A DNA stretch of 64,000 bases from Naumannella cuiyingiana (GCF_013408305.1 NZ_JACBZS010000001.1:1798001-1862000); one strand, 5' to 3'; shown: positions 18,425 to 27,925, numbered from the stretch's first letter. Notes: a model not told the origin generated them from the letters alone. Translations and numbers: made by a program.

Positions 18425-20269
18425 TCAGCCCCGGTCCTTCTTGTGCCGGGGCTTCTTCGGGCCGGACTTGGCGCCGGCGCGATCCGGGCGCCGATCGGTA
18501 CGCTCCCGCCCGGCCGGGCGCCCGCCGCGGCGCTCGCCACCGTCCGGGCGCCCGCCGCGGCGCTCGCCACCGTCCGGGCGCCCGCCGCGGCGCTCGCCAC
18601 CGTCCGGCCGCCCGCCGCCGTCGGGGCGCCCCCGGTCGAGCTCCATGTCGATCAGTCTCCCCGAGATCCGGGTACGCGCGAGCTTGTCCCAGGCCTCGCG
18701 GGGCAGCTCGGCGGGCAGCTCGACCAGCGAGTGGTCGGGTCGGATGATGATCTTGCCGAAGTCGCGATGGCTCAGCCCGCCCTCGTTGGCGATCGCGCCG
18801 ACGATCTGGCGCGGCTCCACCTTGTGCCGCTTGCCGACCGCGATCCGGTAAGTCGCGCGCGGCCCGCCCTGCGGTTCGCGATCGGTACGCCCACCGCGCT
18901 TGCCCGCCTTCGCCCCGCGCTCCGGCGCCGGCTTGATCTCATCACCCGGTTCCAGCAGCAGCGGGGTGTCGCCCTGCATCGCCACGGCGAGCGCGGCGGC
19001 CACATCGACCTCCGGCACGTCGTGATGGCGCACATAGTGCGAGACGATGTCGCGGAACTGCTCCACCTGTGGCGCCTCCAGCGCAGCGGTGATCCGATCG
19101 TCGAACCGGGCCAGCCGGGTCGTGTTCACCTCGTCCACGCTGGGCAGCTTCATCTCGGCCAGCGGCTGCCGGGTGGCCTTCTCGATCTGGCGCAGCAGGT
19201 AGCGCTCTCGCGGCGTGACGAATGAGATCGCCACCCCGCTGCGGCCCGCGCGCCCGGTCCGCCCGATCCGGTGCACATAGGACTCGGTGTCGGTCGGGAT
19301 GTCGAAGTTGATCACGTGGCTGACGCGCTCCACGTCGAGCCCGCGCGCGGCGACATCGGTCGCCACCAGGATGTCCAGATCGCCGCGCTTGAAGCGGTTG
19401 ACGGTTCGCTCGCGCTGCGCCTGGGCGACATCGCCGTTGATCGCCTCCGCGGAGAATCCCCGCGCGCGCAGCCGCTCGGCCAGCTCCTCGGTCGCATTCT
19501 TCGTCCGGACGAAGATGATCATGCCGTCGAAGTTCTCCACCTCGAGCAGCCGGGTGATCGCCTCCAGCTTCTGCGGATAGCTCAGGATCAGGTAGCGCTG
19601 CTCGATGTTGTCGGCGGTACGCGTCTTCGCCTCGATCGCGATCTCGACGGGATCGCTCAGATACTTGTCCGCCAGCCGGCGGATCGAGCGCGGCATGGTC
19701 GCGGAGAACAGCGCAACCTGCTTGTCGTCGGGGGTGTCGGCGAGGATCGTCTCGACGTCCTCGGCGAAGCCCATGTTCAACATCTCGTCGGCCTCGTCGA
19801 GCACCAGGTACTTCAACTGACCAAGATCAAGAGTGCCGCGCTCCAGGTGATCCATGATGCGGCCCGGCGTGCCCACCACGACGTGTACGCCGCGGCGCAG
19901 CGCGGAGAGCTGCACCCCGTAGCCCTGCCCGCCGTAGACCGGGAGCACGTGCACCCCGCGGGTGTGCGCGGCGTACCGTTCGAACGCCTCGCAGACCTGC
20001 AGCGCCAGCTCGCGGGTCGGCGCGAGCACCAGGGCCTGCACCGATTTGTCCTTGGGGTCGATCCGGTCGAGGATCGGCAGCGCGAATGCGGCGGTCTTGC
20101 CGGTGCCGGTCTGGGCCAGCCCGACCACGTCGTGGCCGGCCAGCAGCTCGGGGATGGTCCGCTCCTGGATGGCCGACGGGGTCTCGTAGCCGACGTCGGA
20201 GAGCGACTTGAGCACGCCCGTGCCGAGCCCGAGATCGGCGAACGTGGCGGGTTGTTGCTCGGTGTTCAC
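18425..20269 (-). CDS. deaD: DEAD-box RNA helicase (DeaD/CsdA type)
   Basis: 614 residues from the GTG at 20269 (VNTEQQPATFADLGL); a GTG six codons upstream has no ribosome-binding site. All core motifs are present: Q motif TPSAIQ, AQTGTGKT, PTRELA, TPGR, DEAD, SAT, VHRIGRTGRAGR. The C-terminal region carries a DbpA/CsdA-like RNA-binding domain (about 475-550, GAIANEGGLSHRDFGKI) and a basic Gly/Arg tail. The tail includes three exact GGERRGGRPD repeats encoded by a 30-bp DNA repeat. Unwinds RNA in ribosome assembly, cold response or decay. Confidence 0.93.
   Translation of the reverse strand: MNTEQQPATFADLGLGTGVLKSLSDVGYETPSAIQERTIPELLAGHDVVGLAQTGTGKTAAFALPILDRIDPKDKSVQALVLAPTRELALQVCEAFERYAAHTRGVHVLPVYGGQGYGVQLSALRRGVHVVVGTPGRIMDHLERGTLDLGQLKYLVLDEADEMLNMGFAEDVETILADTPDDKQVALFSATMPRSIRRLADKYLSDPVEIAIEAKTRTADNIEQRYLILSYPQKLEAITRLLEVENFDGMIIFVRTKNATEELAERLRARGFSAEAINGDVAQAQRERTVNRFKRGDLDILVATDVAARGLDVERVSHVINFDIPTDTESYVHRIGRTGRAGRSGVAISFVTPRERYLLRQIEKATRQPLAEMKLPSVDEVNTTRLARFDDRITAALEAPQVEQFRDIVSHYVRHHDVPEVDVAAALAVAMQGDTPLLLEPGDEIKPAPERGAKAGKRGGRTDREPQGGPRATYRIAVGKRHKVEPRQIVGAIANEGGLSHRDFGKIIIRPDHSLVELPAELPREAWDKLARTRISGRLIDMELDRGRPDGGGRPDGGERRGGRPDGGERRGGRPDGGERRGGRPAGRERTDRRPDRAGAKSGPKKPRHKKDRG
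18510..18608 (-). repeat. 30-bp tandem repeat in the helicase tail
   Basis: Three near-identical 30-bp units encode GGERRGGRPD, with a partial unit at the end. The unit is a multiple of three, so copy-number change would alter the RNA-binding tail without a frameshift. Confidence 0.85.
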
Positions 20270-20364
20270 CGCCCCACGGTAGTGCACGATGGCGCGGATG
20301 CCTTGCCGCTTCGAGTAGCGTGACGACCGGGCAAGATCATCGCCGTGGACGAAGGAGGGCCGAG

Positions 20365-21144
20365 ATGGGCGTGCTGGACGCGTTCTCGTTGCAGGGCAGG
20401 GTCGCCGTGGTGACCGGCGCCAACAAGGGGATCGGGCGGGCGCTGGCGCGTTCGCTCGCCGAGGCCGGGGCGGATGTCGGCCTCCTGGTACGCGATCCGG
20501 CGGCCGCCGAGCCGGTGGTTGCCGAGCTCGCCGACCTCGGGGTGCGCACGAGCGTGGCGGCCGCCGATGTCACCGACCGCGACGCGCTGGTGGCCGCGGC
20601 CGAGTCGATCACCGAGGAGCTCGGCGTACCCGACGTCCTGGTCAACAATGCCGGCACCTGCATCCACAAGGAAGCATTCGAGGTCACCGACGCCGAATGG
20701 GACCAGGTGATCGACATCAACCTGTCGGGCCTGTGGAAGGCAAGTCAGGTCTTCGGCCGGGCGATGGCGCAGCGAAGCGACGGCCGCACCGGCGGGGTGA
20801 TGGTCAACATCGGCTCGATCTCCTCGATCATCGTCAACCGGCCGCAGTGGCAGGCGGGCTACAACGCCTCCAAGGCGGCCGTGCACCAGCTCACCCGCTC
20901 GCTCGCCGCCGAGTGGGCGCCGCTCGGCATCCGGGTGAACGCGCTCGCGCCGGGCTATGTGCGTACCGAGATGGCCCCGGTGGACGACCCCAGGTTCAAG
21001 CCGCGCTGGATCGATGACGCCCCGATGCAGCGTGCCGCCGAGCCCGCCGAGCTGGGCCCGACCGTCGTCTGGATGGCCAGCGACGCGTCGTCGTTCATGA
21101 CCGGTTCGATCATCGTGGTCGACGGCGGGTACACGGTCTACTGA
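20365..21144 (+). CDS. SDR-family oxidoreductase
   Basis: 259 residues. Cofactor loop TGANKGIGRALA (residues about 17-28), NNAG, catalytic Ser in IGSISS, and YNASK. The Asp/Arg choice after the second strand (LLVRDPAA) suggests NADP(H). Closest in feel to gluconate 5-dehydrogenase/polyol dehydrogenases, with C-terminal FMTGSIIVVDGGYTVY. GAAGGAGGG lies before the ATG at 20365. Divergent from the helicase gene. The substrate is not determinable. Confidence 0.85.
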   Translation: MGVLDAFSLQGRVAVVTGANKGIGRALARSLAEAGADVGLLVRDPAAAEPVVAELADLGVRTSVAAADVTDRDALVAAAESITEELGVPDVLVNNAGTCIHKEAFEVTDAEWDQVIDINLSGLWKASQVFGRAMAQRSDGRTGGVMVNIGSISSIIVNRPQWQAGYNASKAAVHQLTRSLAAEWAPLGIRVNALAPGYVRTEMAPVDDPRFKPRWIDDAPMQRAAEPAELGPTVVWMASDASSFMTGSIIVVDGGYTVY

Positions 21145-21258
21145 GCCGGACGAGCCGGTGGCCGCTTCGGATGAATCCCGAATCAATCGCCCGCCGGGTG
21201 GTCGGCGGCGGCGGTCCGGCCTAGGGTTCGGATGCATCCAGCGAAGGGAGACCGAGCC

Positions 21259-22062
21259 GTGGCGATTCCGGAACTGTCCGGCGTGGAGTACGCCGTGACC
21301 GGCGCGCGCGGCCGGCCGCTGCTCGTCCTCGGGCCGTCCCTCGGCACGAGCGCGGCCACCTTGTGGGAGCCCGCCGCGCGGGTGCTCGCCGAGCGGTTCG
21401 ACGTGGTGGCCTGGGACCTGCCGGGCCACGGCACGTCGAGGCCGGCGACCGGGTTCTCGATGGCAGATCTCGCCGACGGGGTCGAGGCGCTCGCCGCTCG
21501 GGCGCGCGAGGTCCGCGGCGATCCGGGCGCGCCGTACTGGTACGCCGGCGACTCCGTCGGCGGCTGCGTCGGCCTGCAGCTCGCGATCACCGGCCGGCTG
21601 GCCGGGCTTGCCGCGATCGCCACCGGGGCCAGGGTCGGCGACCCGGCGGGCTGGGCGGACCGGGCGGCCCAGGTGCGCGCGTCGGGTACGGCGTCGATGG
21701 TCGAGGGATCGGCCCAGCGCTGGTTCGGGCCCGGCTTCGCGGATCGTGAACCGGGTGTGGCGGACGCGCTGCTGACCGCGCTGCGCGACGTCGACGACGA
21801 GTCCTATGCGGCCGTCTGCGAGGCGCTGGGCGGGTTCGACGTTCGGGATCGGCTGAGCGAGATCGACGTGCCGGTGCTCGCCGTGGCGGGTGAGGCGGAT
21901 GCCGCGGTCGGCGCGGAGCAGCTGACACTGATCGCCGAGCGGGTACGCCGCGGCACGCTCGTCACGCTGCCCGGCGTTGGGCACCTGCCGCCCGCGGAGG
22001 CGCCGGAGCGTACCGCCGAGTTGATCACCCGACTCGTCGCGGGCCGCCCTGGCGCGGATTGA
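21259..22062 (+). CDS. Alpha/beta hydrolase, 3-oxoadipate enol-lactonase-like
   Basis: 267 residues. Nucleophile elbow WYAGDSVGGCVGL, AWDLPGHGTS loop after strand 4, and catalytic His in PGVGHLPPAEAPE. The pattern resembles PcaD-like enol-lactonases, but no other beta-ketoadipate genes are present, so the true substrate is open. I place the start at the GTG at 21259, 9 nt after GAAGGGAG; an ATG at 21232 lies upstream of that site. The 3-prime end overlaps the convergent PPOX gene by 38 bp. Confidence 0.75.
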   Translation: MAIPELSGVEYAVTGARGRPLLVLGPSLGTSAATLWEPAARVLAERFDVVAWDLPGHGTSRPATGFSMADLADGVEALAARAREVRGDPGAPYWYAGDSVGGCVGLQLAITGRLAGLAAIATGARVGDPAGWADRAAQVRASGTASMVEGSAQRWFGPGFADREPGVADALLTALRDVDDESYAAVCEALGGFDVRDRLSEIDVPVLAVAGEADAAVGAEQLTLIAERVRRGTLVTLPGVGHLPPAEAPERTAELITRLVAGRPGAD

Positions 22063-22414
22063 GCCCGATCGAGAACACCCACTCCGGCCGGATCCGGATG
22101 CCGGCGCCGTCGAAGTAGGCGCCGGCCTTCCCGGTGATCTGCTCGGCCCGGCCGCGGATCTCCACGCTGCGCGGTCGCCACGGGTCCGTCGACGCGAGGT
22201 CGTCGACCACGAACGCGACCCGGTCGTGGCTCACGATGTTCTTGTACTTGCGGCTGTTGGCCATGTCGCGGCCGAAGATGTCGATCGAGTCGTCGTCGTT
22301 CAGCCGGTAGCCGACCGGGCTGTTCTGCAGGGTGCCCGACGGTTGCAGGGTCGCCAACCGGCCGATCGGTTGGCGCGCGAGATAGCCGCGCTCGGGCTCG
22401 GTGAATGCCGTCAT
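22025..22414 (-). CDS. PPOX-class F420/FMN-dependent protein
   Basis: 129 residues from the ATG at 22414. A split-beta-barrel fold typical of pyridoxamine-phosphate-oxidase-like proteins: RPIGRLATL-type first strand (QPIGRLATLQPSG), NSPVGYRL, and YKNIVSHDRVAFVVDDL. Actinobacterial members usually bind F420 or FMN and reduce quinones or unsaturated compounds. Tail to tail with the hydrolase. Role unknown. Confidence 0.75.
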   Translation of the reverse strand: MTAFTEPERGYLARQPIGRLATLQPSGTLQNSPVGYRLNDDDSIDIFGRDMANSRKYKNIVSHDRVAFVVDDLASTDPWRPRSVEIRGRAEQITGKAGAYFDGAGIRIRPEWVFSIGLNPRQGGPRRVG

Positions 22415-22447
22415 GCGGCCAGCGTGGCCGCTCATCCGGGGTTGAGG

Positions 22448-23341
22448 TCAAGCCCCGGCACGCCGGCACAGGTCGAGGAACTCGGCGAGCACCGGCGACA
22501 GCGGTCGCCGGGCATCGGTGACCACGAACGCCCGCAGGAACAGGCCGCGGCCGTCGGGCCCCACCGTGGCCGGCACGAAGCTGACTCCGGGGATCGCCAG
22601 GGTCTGCGCGTGCCCGGCGTAGAACACGGTCCAGCTCGGCGGCCCGATGGCGAGCGCGGCGAATCCCTCGTGCAGCGCGTCGCCGAACTCGCCGGCGATC
22701 GTCGGGACGAAACCCGACTCCGCGGCGGCGGCGTACACGGTGTCGTGCAGGTCGGGATTGCGATCGCGGGGCACGATTCGCAGCGGTACGCCCGCCAGCG
22801 CACCGAGCGGGATCGCCGCCTCCGCGGCCAGCGGGTGCGCCGAGGGCAGCGCGATCACCAGCTCGTCGGTCCACACCTCGGTGAAGTCGAGCTCGGCGCT
22901 CGCCCGGCTGTCCCCGCGTACCACCGCGGCGTCGAGCCGGCCCGCACCGACCGCGGCCAGCCGGTCGTCCGCCGGGGCGTAGCTCAGCTCCAGCCGAATC
23001 GGCGGCTCGGCCAGCTGGGCGCGCTCTGCCAGGGCGGCGATGCGCGTGCCGAGGCCGGCGCTGGTGCCGAGCCGCACCACACGCGACGGCACACGCACGC
23101 TGTCCGCGGCGGCGTTCGCCGCGTCGAGGACGGCCCGGGCCCGCGGGGCGAACCGCTGCCCCGCCTCGGTCAGCCGCACCGCGCGATGCGAGCGGTCGAG
23201 CAGCGGCGTACCCAGCTCGCGTTCCAACCGCGCCACCTGCTGGCTGACGGCCGAGGGCGCAACGCGCAGCGCTTCGGCCGCCCGCCCGAAGTGCAGCTCA
23301 CGCGCGACCTCGAGGAAATAGCGCAACTGGCGCAGCTCCAC
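22448..23341 (-). CDS. LysR-family transcriptional regulator
   Basis: 297 residues from the GTG at 23341 (VELRQLRYFLEVARELHFGRAAEAL), the classical LysR start. The HTH lies at residues 18-40, with AVSQQVARLERELGTPLLDR; the ligand-binding domain fills the rest. Divergent from an alpha/beta hydrolase and an MFS pump at 23462-25758, its probable targets. The gap 23342-23461 holds GCGATCG/CGATCGC arms and A/T-rich patches that may be its site. Confidence 0.9.
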   Translation of the reverse strand: MELRQLRYFLEVARELHFGRAAEALRVAPSAVSQQVARLERELGTPLLDRSHRAVRLTEAGQRFAPRARAVLDAANAAADSVRVPSRVVRLGTSAGLGTRIAALAERAQLAEPPIRLELSYAPADDRLAAVGAGRLDAAVVRGDSRASAELDFTEVWTDELVIALPSAHPLAAEAAIPLGALAGVPLRIVPRDRNPDLHDTVYAAAAESGFVPTIAGEFGDALHEGFAALAIGPPSWTVFYAGHAQTLAIPGVSFVPATVGPDGRGLFLRAFVVTDARRPLSPVLAEFLDLCRRAGA

Positions 23342-23461
23342 CGCTACCCCCGTCTCGCCGGTTGCTGCGGGCCCCACGGCGCCCGGCGTTCGGCGATCGC
23401 GAACGCAGCGTGCACGATATGACACTCGATCGCGCGGGCGGTGCGCGGCCACGATCGAGCC

Positions 23462-24226
23462 ATGAACGACGCACTCCCCACTCCTCCCCCGGCGGGCCCC
23501 GGCCTGCTCCTGGTGCACGGCACGGCCGGAGACTCCGCGATCTGGGAACCGATGCTGCCGCAGTGGTCCGACACCCGGACCGTCGTCGCGCCCGATCTGG
23601 CCGGCGCCGGCTCCGACGAGGACCCCGGCGAGCTGAGCGTCGCCGGGATCGCCGCGCAGGCCCTGGCCGCCGCCGACGCCGCCGGGCTGACCGAGTTCGA
23701 CGTCGTCGGGCACTCCCTCGGCGCGGTGGTCGCCGCCGAACTGGCCGCGGCCGCGCCGGGACGCGTCCGGCGCCTGGTGCTGCACGCGGGCTGGGTGCGT
23801 ACCGATGCCCGCCAGTTCGCCGAGTTCGATCACTGGATCCGGCTGCTGCGTACCGAGGTGGATCTGTTTCTCGGCTACCTGCCGCTGATGGCATTCGGGC
23901 CGCGGTTCTGGGCCGCGGCGAACGAGTCGACCACCAAGGAGCTGCTCGAGCTGCTCCGGCCCGGCTTCCGGGTCGCGCCGACGATCCGCCAGATAGAGCT
24001 CGACCAGCGCGTCGACCTGACCGACCGGCTGGCCGAGATCAGCGCGCCGACGCTGGTCCTGACCTCGCGGCACGATCGGCTGATCGACTGCGCCAGCCAG
24101 CGCGCCCTCGTCTCCGGGATCACCGGCGCGACGCAGGCCGGGCTGGACGCCGGCCACGGGGCGCCCGCGGAGGATCCCGCCGAGTTCGCGGCGGCCGTCA
24201 CCGCGTTCCTCGAAGAGGCCCGGTGA
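23462..24226 (+). CDS. Alpha/beta hydrolase
   Basis: 254 residues from the ATG at 23462. LLVHGTAGDSAIW oxyanion loop, nucleophile elbow VVGHSLGAVVAAEL near residue 93, Asp side in LTSRHDRLI and His in DAGHGAPAEDP. It is translationally coupled to the MFS pump downstream (GTGA overlap) and divergent from a LysR gene, so hydrolase and exporter may form a detoxification pair for one inducer. Substrate unknown. Confidence 0.82.
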   Translation: MNDALPTPPPAGPGLLLVHGTAGDSAIWEPMLPQWSDTRTVVAPDLAGAGSDEDPGELSVAGIAAQALAAADAAGLTEFDVVGHSLGAVVAAELAAAAPGRVRRLVLHAGWVRTDARQFAEFDHWIRLLRTEVDLFLGYLPLMAFGPRFWAAANESTTKELLELLRPGFRVAPTIRQIELDQRVDLTDRLAEISAPTLVLTSRHDRLIDCASQRALVSGITGATQAGLDAGHGAPAEDPAEFAAAVTAFLEEAR

Positions 24227-25758
24227 GTACGCCGGGCGCGGAGTCCGAGCGCCGGCCGTGGGGGCCCGCGGTGCTGCTCTGCGCGACCGTCCTCCTGGTG
24301 CCCGTCGGCGCGCCCGGGGCCACGGTGTCCATCCCGGCCCTGGCCACCGACCTGGACGCGCCGGCCGCCGTCACCAACTGGGTGATCAACGCCTTCATGC
24401 TGGCCTTCGCCAGCGCGCTCGCCGTCGCGGGCGCGCTGGCCGACCGCTGGGGTCGACGCCGGATGCTGGCGATCGGCCTGTTGATCTTCGTCGCGGGCAA
24501 CCTGCTGATCGCCGCGGCGCCGGCGATCTGGGCGGTCGTCCTCGGCCGCGCCGTGTCCGGGATCGGGGCCGCGGCGATCACCACCGGCGGCTCGGCCCTG
24601 TTGTCGAGCAGCTACCGCGGCGCCCAGCGCGCGACCGTGTTCGCGATCCTCGGCACGAGCCTGGGCCTCGGCCTGGCGTTCGGCCCGACGCTGTCCGGGC
24701 TGGCGATCACCGCGGTCGGCAGTTGGCGCGGGCTGTACCTGGTGTACGCCGCGGTCGCCGTGCCCTCCCTGCTGCTCGCTCGGCGCGTGTTGCCCCGCGA
24801 TCTCGCCGTGTCGCGCCCCGAGCGGTTCGATCTTGCCGGCGCGCTGACCTGGACCGTTGCGCTGGCGGCGTTCATGATCGCGGTCTCGCTCGGCCCGGAG
24901 GCCGGCTGGGTGAGCTGGCCGACGGCCGCGGCGTTCGGGGTCAGCGTGCTTGCCGCGATCGCCTTCCTCGCCGCGGAGCGCCGGGCCGACCAGCCGTTGA
25001 TCGAGCTCGCGCTGTTGCGGGTACGCCAGTTCGGCGCGGTCTGCCTGGCGGTGACGCTGGCGGCCTTCGGGTTCGTCTCGCTGGTGTTCACCCTCGGCGT
25101 CTTCCTCAGCGTCGCGCACGGCGCGTCCGCGCTGGGGACCGGGCTGATGCTGCTCGCGCTCACCGCGCCCACGCTGGTGGTGCCGATGCTGATCGGTCGG
25201 GTGGCGCACCGGCTCTCGCTGCGTTGGCTGCTGCCCGGGTCGATGCTGGTGATCGCGCTCGGCTGCGTACTTCTCGCGGCGGTCGGCCCCGACGGGCCGA
25301 TGCTGATCGCCGGCCCCCCGATGGTGATCATCGGCGCCGGGTTCGGGCTCTCGCTGGCCGTGCTGGACGGCGCCGCGCTGGCGGTCGCGCCCGCCGGGCG
25401 GGAGGGGATGGCGGCGGGCATGTTCAACACCGTCCGGGTGGGCACGGAGGCGATCGCGGTGGTGGTCGTCACCGCCGTCGTGCACACGGTGACCTCGACC
25501 CGCGTGGGCGCCCCCGCGGCCGCCGCGCTGTTGTCGGGCCGGCCCGCTGCCGGTGCGGCCGGGATCGCGGCGTACTCGGCGGGTTGGCAGGTCGCTCTGG
25601 TGGCGATCGCGGCGCTCTGCGCGGCCGGCGCGTTCGTGATCCGGCGCCAGCTGCGCCCCGAGCGTGACGCCGGCGGTCTCAGGCGGTCGCCGGGGGCGGG
25701 GCGAGGCAGCCGCCGCCGGGCGAGCGCGGAGCCAGCAGCGTACGCGCCGCGGTCGTGA
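24223..25758 (+). CDS. MFS drug-efflux transporter, DHA2 (EmrB/QacA) type
   Basis: 511 residues, about 14 TM segments. Motif A reads GALADRWGRRRML between TM2 and TM3, and motif C-like GTSLGLGLAFGPTLSG lies in TM5, as in antiporters. Starts at the GTG inside the hydrolase stop. The last 27 or so residues are basic, and the 3-prime end overlaps the convergent E1 gene by 80 bp, so the true stop region is shared coding sequence on both strands. Proton-driven export of a toxic compound is the family role. Confidence 0.85.
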   Translation: MSTPGAESERRPWGPAVLLCATVLLVPVGAPGATVSIPALATDLDAPAAVTNWVINAFMLAFASALAVAGALADRWGRRRMLAIGLLIFVAGNLLIAAAPAIWAVVLGRAVSGIGAAAITTGGSALLSSSYRGAQRATVFAILGTSLGLGLAFGPTLSGLAITAVGSWRGLYLVYAAVAVPSLLLARRVLPRDLAVSRPERFDLAGALTWTVALAAFMIAVSLGPEAGWVSWPTAAAFGVSVLAAIAFLAAERRADQPLIELALLRVRQFGAVCLAVTLAAFGFVSLVFTLGVFLSVAHGASALGTGLMLLALTAPTLVVPMLIGRVAHRLSLRWLLPGSMLVIALGCVLLAAVGPDGPMLIAGPPMVIIGAGFGLSLAVLDGAALAVAPAGREGMAAGMFNTVRVGTEAIAVVVVTAVVHTVTSTRVGAPAAAALLSGRPAAGAAGIAAYSAGWQVALVAIAALCAAGAFVIRRQLRPERDAGGLRRSPGAGRGSRRRASAEPAAYAPRS

Positions 25759-27892
25759 TGTCGTCCTCGCCGAGCAGCACCAGGTTGGCGGCGGCGCCGA
25801 GCGGCACATAGCTGTCCCGGCTGGCCACCCGGGCCAGCGCCCCGGCGTACCCCCCGGCGCGCAGCGCCTCTGCCACCCCCTCGCCGACGCCGCCGGACGC
25901 GCGGGTCTCGTCGGCGATCAGCACCCGGCCGGTCGCGCGCGCCGCCGCGAGCAGGTCGGCGGTCGGCAGCGGGCTCAGCCAGCGCAGGTCGAGCACCTGC
26001 GCGCCGATCCCCTCGGCGGCGAGGGTGTGCGCGGCGCGCAGGCTCATCCGCAGCCCGTTGCCGAACGTGACGATGGTCAGGTCGGTGCCGTCGCCGTGCC
26101 GGCGCGCGGCACCGATCGGCGCCGGTTGATCATGGTCGGTGCCGAGCCAACCCCGATCGCCGGGCTGGTGGAGGTCCTTCTCGTGGTAGAGCGCGATCGG
26201 CTCCACGAGGACGCCGACCCGGCCGTCGCGGGCCGCGGCGTCGAGCAGGGCGGCGAGCATCGGCGCCGCGTCCTCCGGCCGGGCGGGTACGCCGACGAGC
26301 AGACCTGGGATGTCGCGCAGGACGGCGAGCGCGTTGTCGTTGTGGAAGTGCCCGCCGAATCCCTTCTGGTAGGCCAGTCCGGCGATCCGCACCACCATCG
26401 GATTGCGGTAGCCGTCGTTGGAGAAGAAGCGCAGGCTGGCGGCCTCGCCGCGGAGTTGATCTTCGGCATTGTGCAGGTACGCGAGGTACTGGATCTCCGG
26501 CACGCCGAGCAGCCCGCTGACCCCGAGGCCGAGCCCGAGGCCGAGGATCGACTGTTCGTCGAGCAGCGTGTCGAAGACGCGGCGCCGCCCGTGCCGCTCC
26601 TGCAGGCCCTTGGTCACCCCGTACACGCCGCCCTTGCGTCCGACGTCCTCGCCGAAGATCAACATCTCCGGGCGGGCGGCGAGCTCGGAGTCGAGCGCGG
26701 CGTTGATCGCCTGGGCGAGCGTGCGCCCGGTCGCCGGGGGCGTGGGGGCGGGGGCCGCGCGGCGGGCGGGGGAGGCGGCGCCGAGCGGCGCCATCACCTG
26801 GGCGGCGCTGCGCAGCGTCGGCTCGGTGGCGACCTGCCCGGCGAGCTCGGCGATCCGATCGGACAGCTCGGCGTAGCGGTCGGCGGCTCCGTCGATGCCG
26901 TGGGCGGCCGCGTGCGCGAGCAGCGGGTCGCGTACCAGTTCGGCCGCGATCTCGGCCGCCGCGCGGTAGCCGGACTCCAGATCGGTGCCCGCGTGCCCGA
27001 GGAACCGTACGCAGCGCAGGTGCAGTGTGGCGGGCCGGCGGGTGGCGCGTACGTGCGCGACGGCCTCCGCGGCGGTGCGGGCGAGCGCGTCCGGGTCGTC
27101 GCCGTCGGCGCTGAAGTGGGCGAGGCCGGGGCGGGGCAGCGCCGCGGCGACCCACCCGGCCGGGGTCGGCACGGAGATGCCGAGCCCGTTGTCCTCGCAG
27201 ACGAACAGCAGCGGCAGCGCGACGCCCTGCCAGGCGGTGTGCGCGGCGGCGTTCAGCGCGCCCGCGGCGGTGGAATGGTTCAGGCTGGCGTCGCCGAAAC
27301 TGGCGACCGCGATGGCGTCCGCGGGCCAGCGCACGTCCGCGCCGATCCGGTGCCCGCGGGCGATGGCGAAGCCGACGCCGACCGCGCGCGGCAGGTGCGA
27401 GGCGATGGTGGAGGTCTGCGGGATGATCGCCAGCTCCGGGTCGCCGAACACCTTGTGCCGCCCGCCGGACGCCGGGTCGGTCGTGGCGCCGAACATGCTC
27501 CGCAGGACGGCCAGCAGGCCGTCGTCGATGCTGCGCCCGGCCTGGAGCTGTCGGGCCAGGAAGAATCCGCCGGAGCGGTAGTGCAGCAGCGCCGGATCGT
27601 CGGTACGCAGCGCCGCCGCGACCGCGGTATTCGACTCGTGCCCGGCGGAGCCGATCGTGTAGTAGCCCTGCCCGCGCGCCCGCAGCCGGCGGGCCCAGAT
27701 GTCCAGCAGGCGGCTGCCCGCCATCGCGTCGAAGATCGCGTCCGGTTTGAGCGCGTCGGGTTTGAGCGCGTCGGGTGTCAGCGCGGGGGCACCGTCGGCC
27801 GGGCGAGGCGCGGCGTCGTCGAGCCGGCGCAGCGCGTCCCGCACGTGCCGGTCAAGGATCTCGTGCGGCGCGGCATCGTCGTTGATCGCCAT
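25679..27892 (-). CDS. Fused E1 alpha/beta 2-oxoacid dehydrogenase (TPP-dependent)
   Basis: 737 residues. The N-terminal half is an E1-alpha domain (YYTIGSAGHESNTAVAAAL, then the TPP/Mg motif ASFGDASLNHSTAAGALNAA with CEDNGLGIS). The C-terminal half, from about 395, is an E1-beta domain (FGEDVGRKGGVYGVTKGLQ, and DETRASGGVGEGVAE). The alpha and beta chains are usually separate genes; here they are one. No E2 or E3 is nearby, so it depends on subunits encoded elsewhere. Start chosen at the ATG at 27892; an in-frame ATG at 27904 is possible. A small KPDAL repeat lies near residue 40. Confidence 0.82.
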   Translation of the reverse strand: MAINDDAAPHEILDRHVRDALRRLDDAAPRPADGAPALTPDALKPDALKPDAIFDAMAGSRLLDIWARRLRARGQGYYTIGSAGHESNTAVAAALRTDDPALLHYRSGGFFLARQLQAGRSIDDGLLAVLRSMFGATTDPASGGRHKVFGDPELAIIPQTSTIASHLPRAVGVGFAIARGHRIGADVRWPADAIAVASFGDASLNHSTAAGALNAAAHTAWQGVALPLLFVCEDNGLGISVPTPAGWVAAALPRPGLAHFSADGDDPDALARTAAEAVAHVRATRRPATLHLRCVRFLGHAGTDLESGYRAAAEIAAELVRDPLLAHAAAHGIDGAADRYAELSDRIAELAGQVATEPTLRSAAQVMAPLGAASPARRAAPAPTPPATGRTLAQAINAALDSELAARPEMLIFGEDVGRKGGVYGVTKGLQERHGRRRVFDTLLDEQSILGLGLGLGVSGLLGVPEIQYLAYLHNAEDQLRGEAASLRFFSNDGYRNPMVVRIAGLAYQKGFGGHFHNDNALAVLRDIPGLLVGVPARPEDAAPMLAALLDAAARDGRVGVLVEPIALYHEKDLHQPGDRGWLGTDHDQPAPIGAARRHGDGTDLTIVTFGNGLRMSLRAAHTLAAEGIGAQVLDLRWLSPLPTADLLAAARATGRVLIADETRASGGVGEGVAEALRAGGYAGALARVASRDSYVPLGAAANLVLLGEDDITTAARTLLAPRSPGGGCLAPPPATA

Positions 27893-27925
27893 GGCCCCGA
27901 TCATGCCCGGGAGCCCGCCGCCGGT

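Noticed and set aside
18063-18851. Open frame through the repeat block into the helicase gene
   Set aside because: Repetitive Pro/Arg sequence set by the DNA repeats, opposite a real gene; no start signal.
20365-21144. FabG of fatty-acid synthesis for the SDR at this position
   Set aside because: No fab genes nearby and the C-terminal pattern fits polyol/gluconate dehydrogenases better; left as a general SDR.
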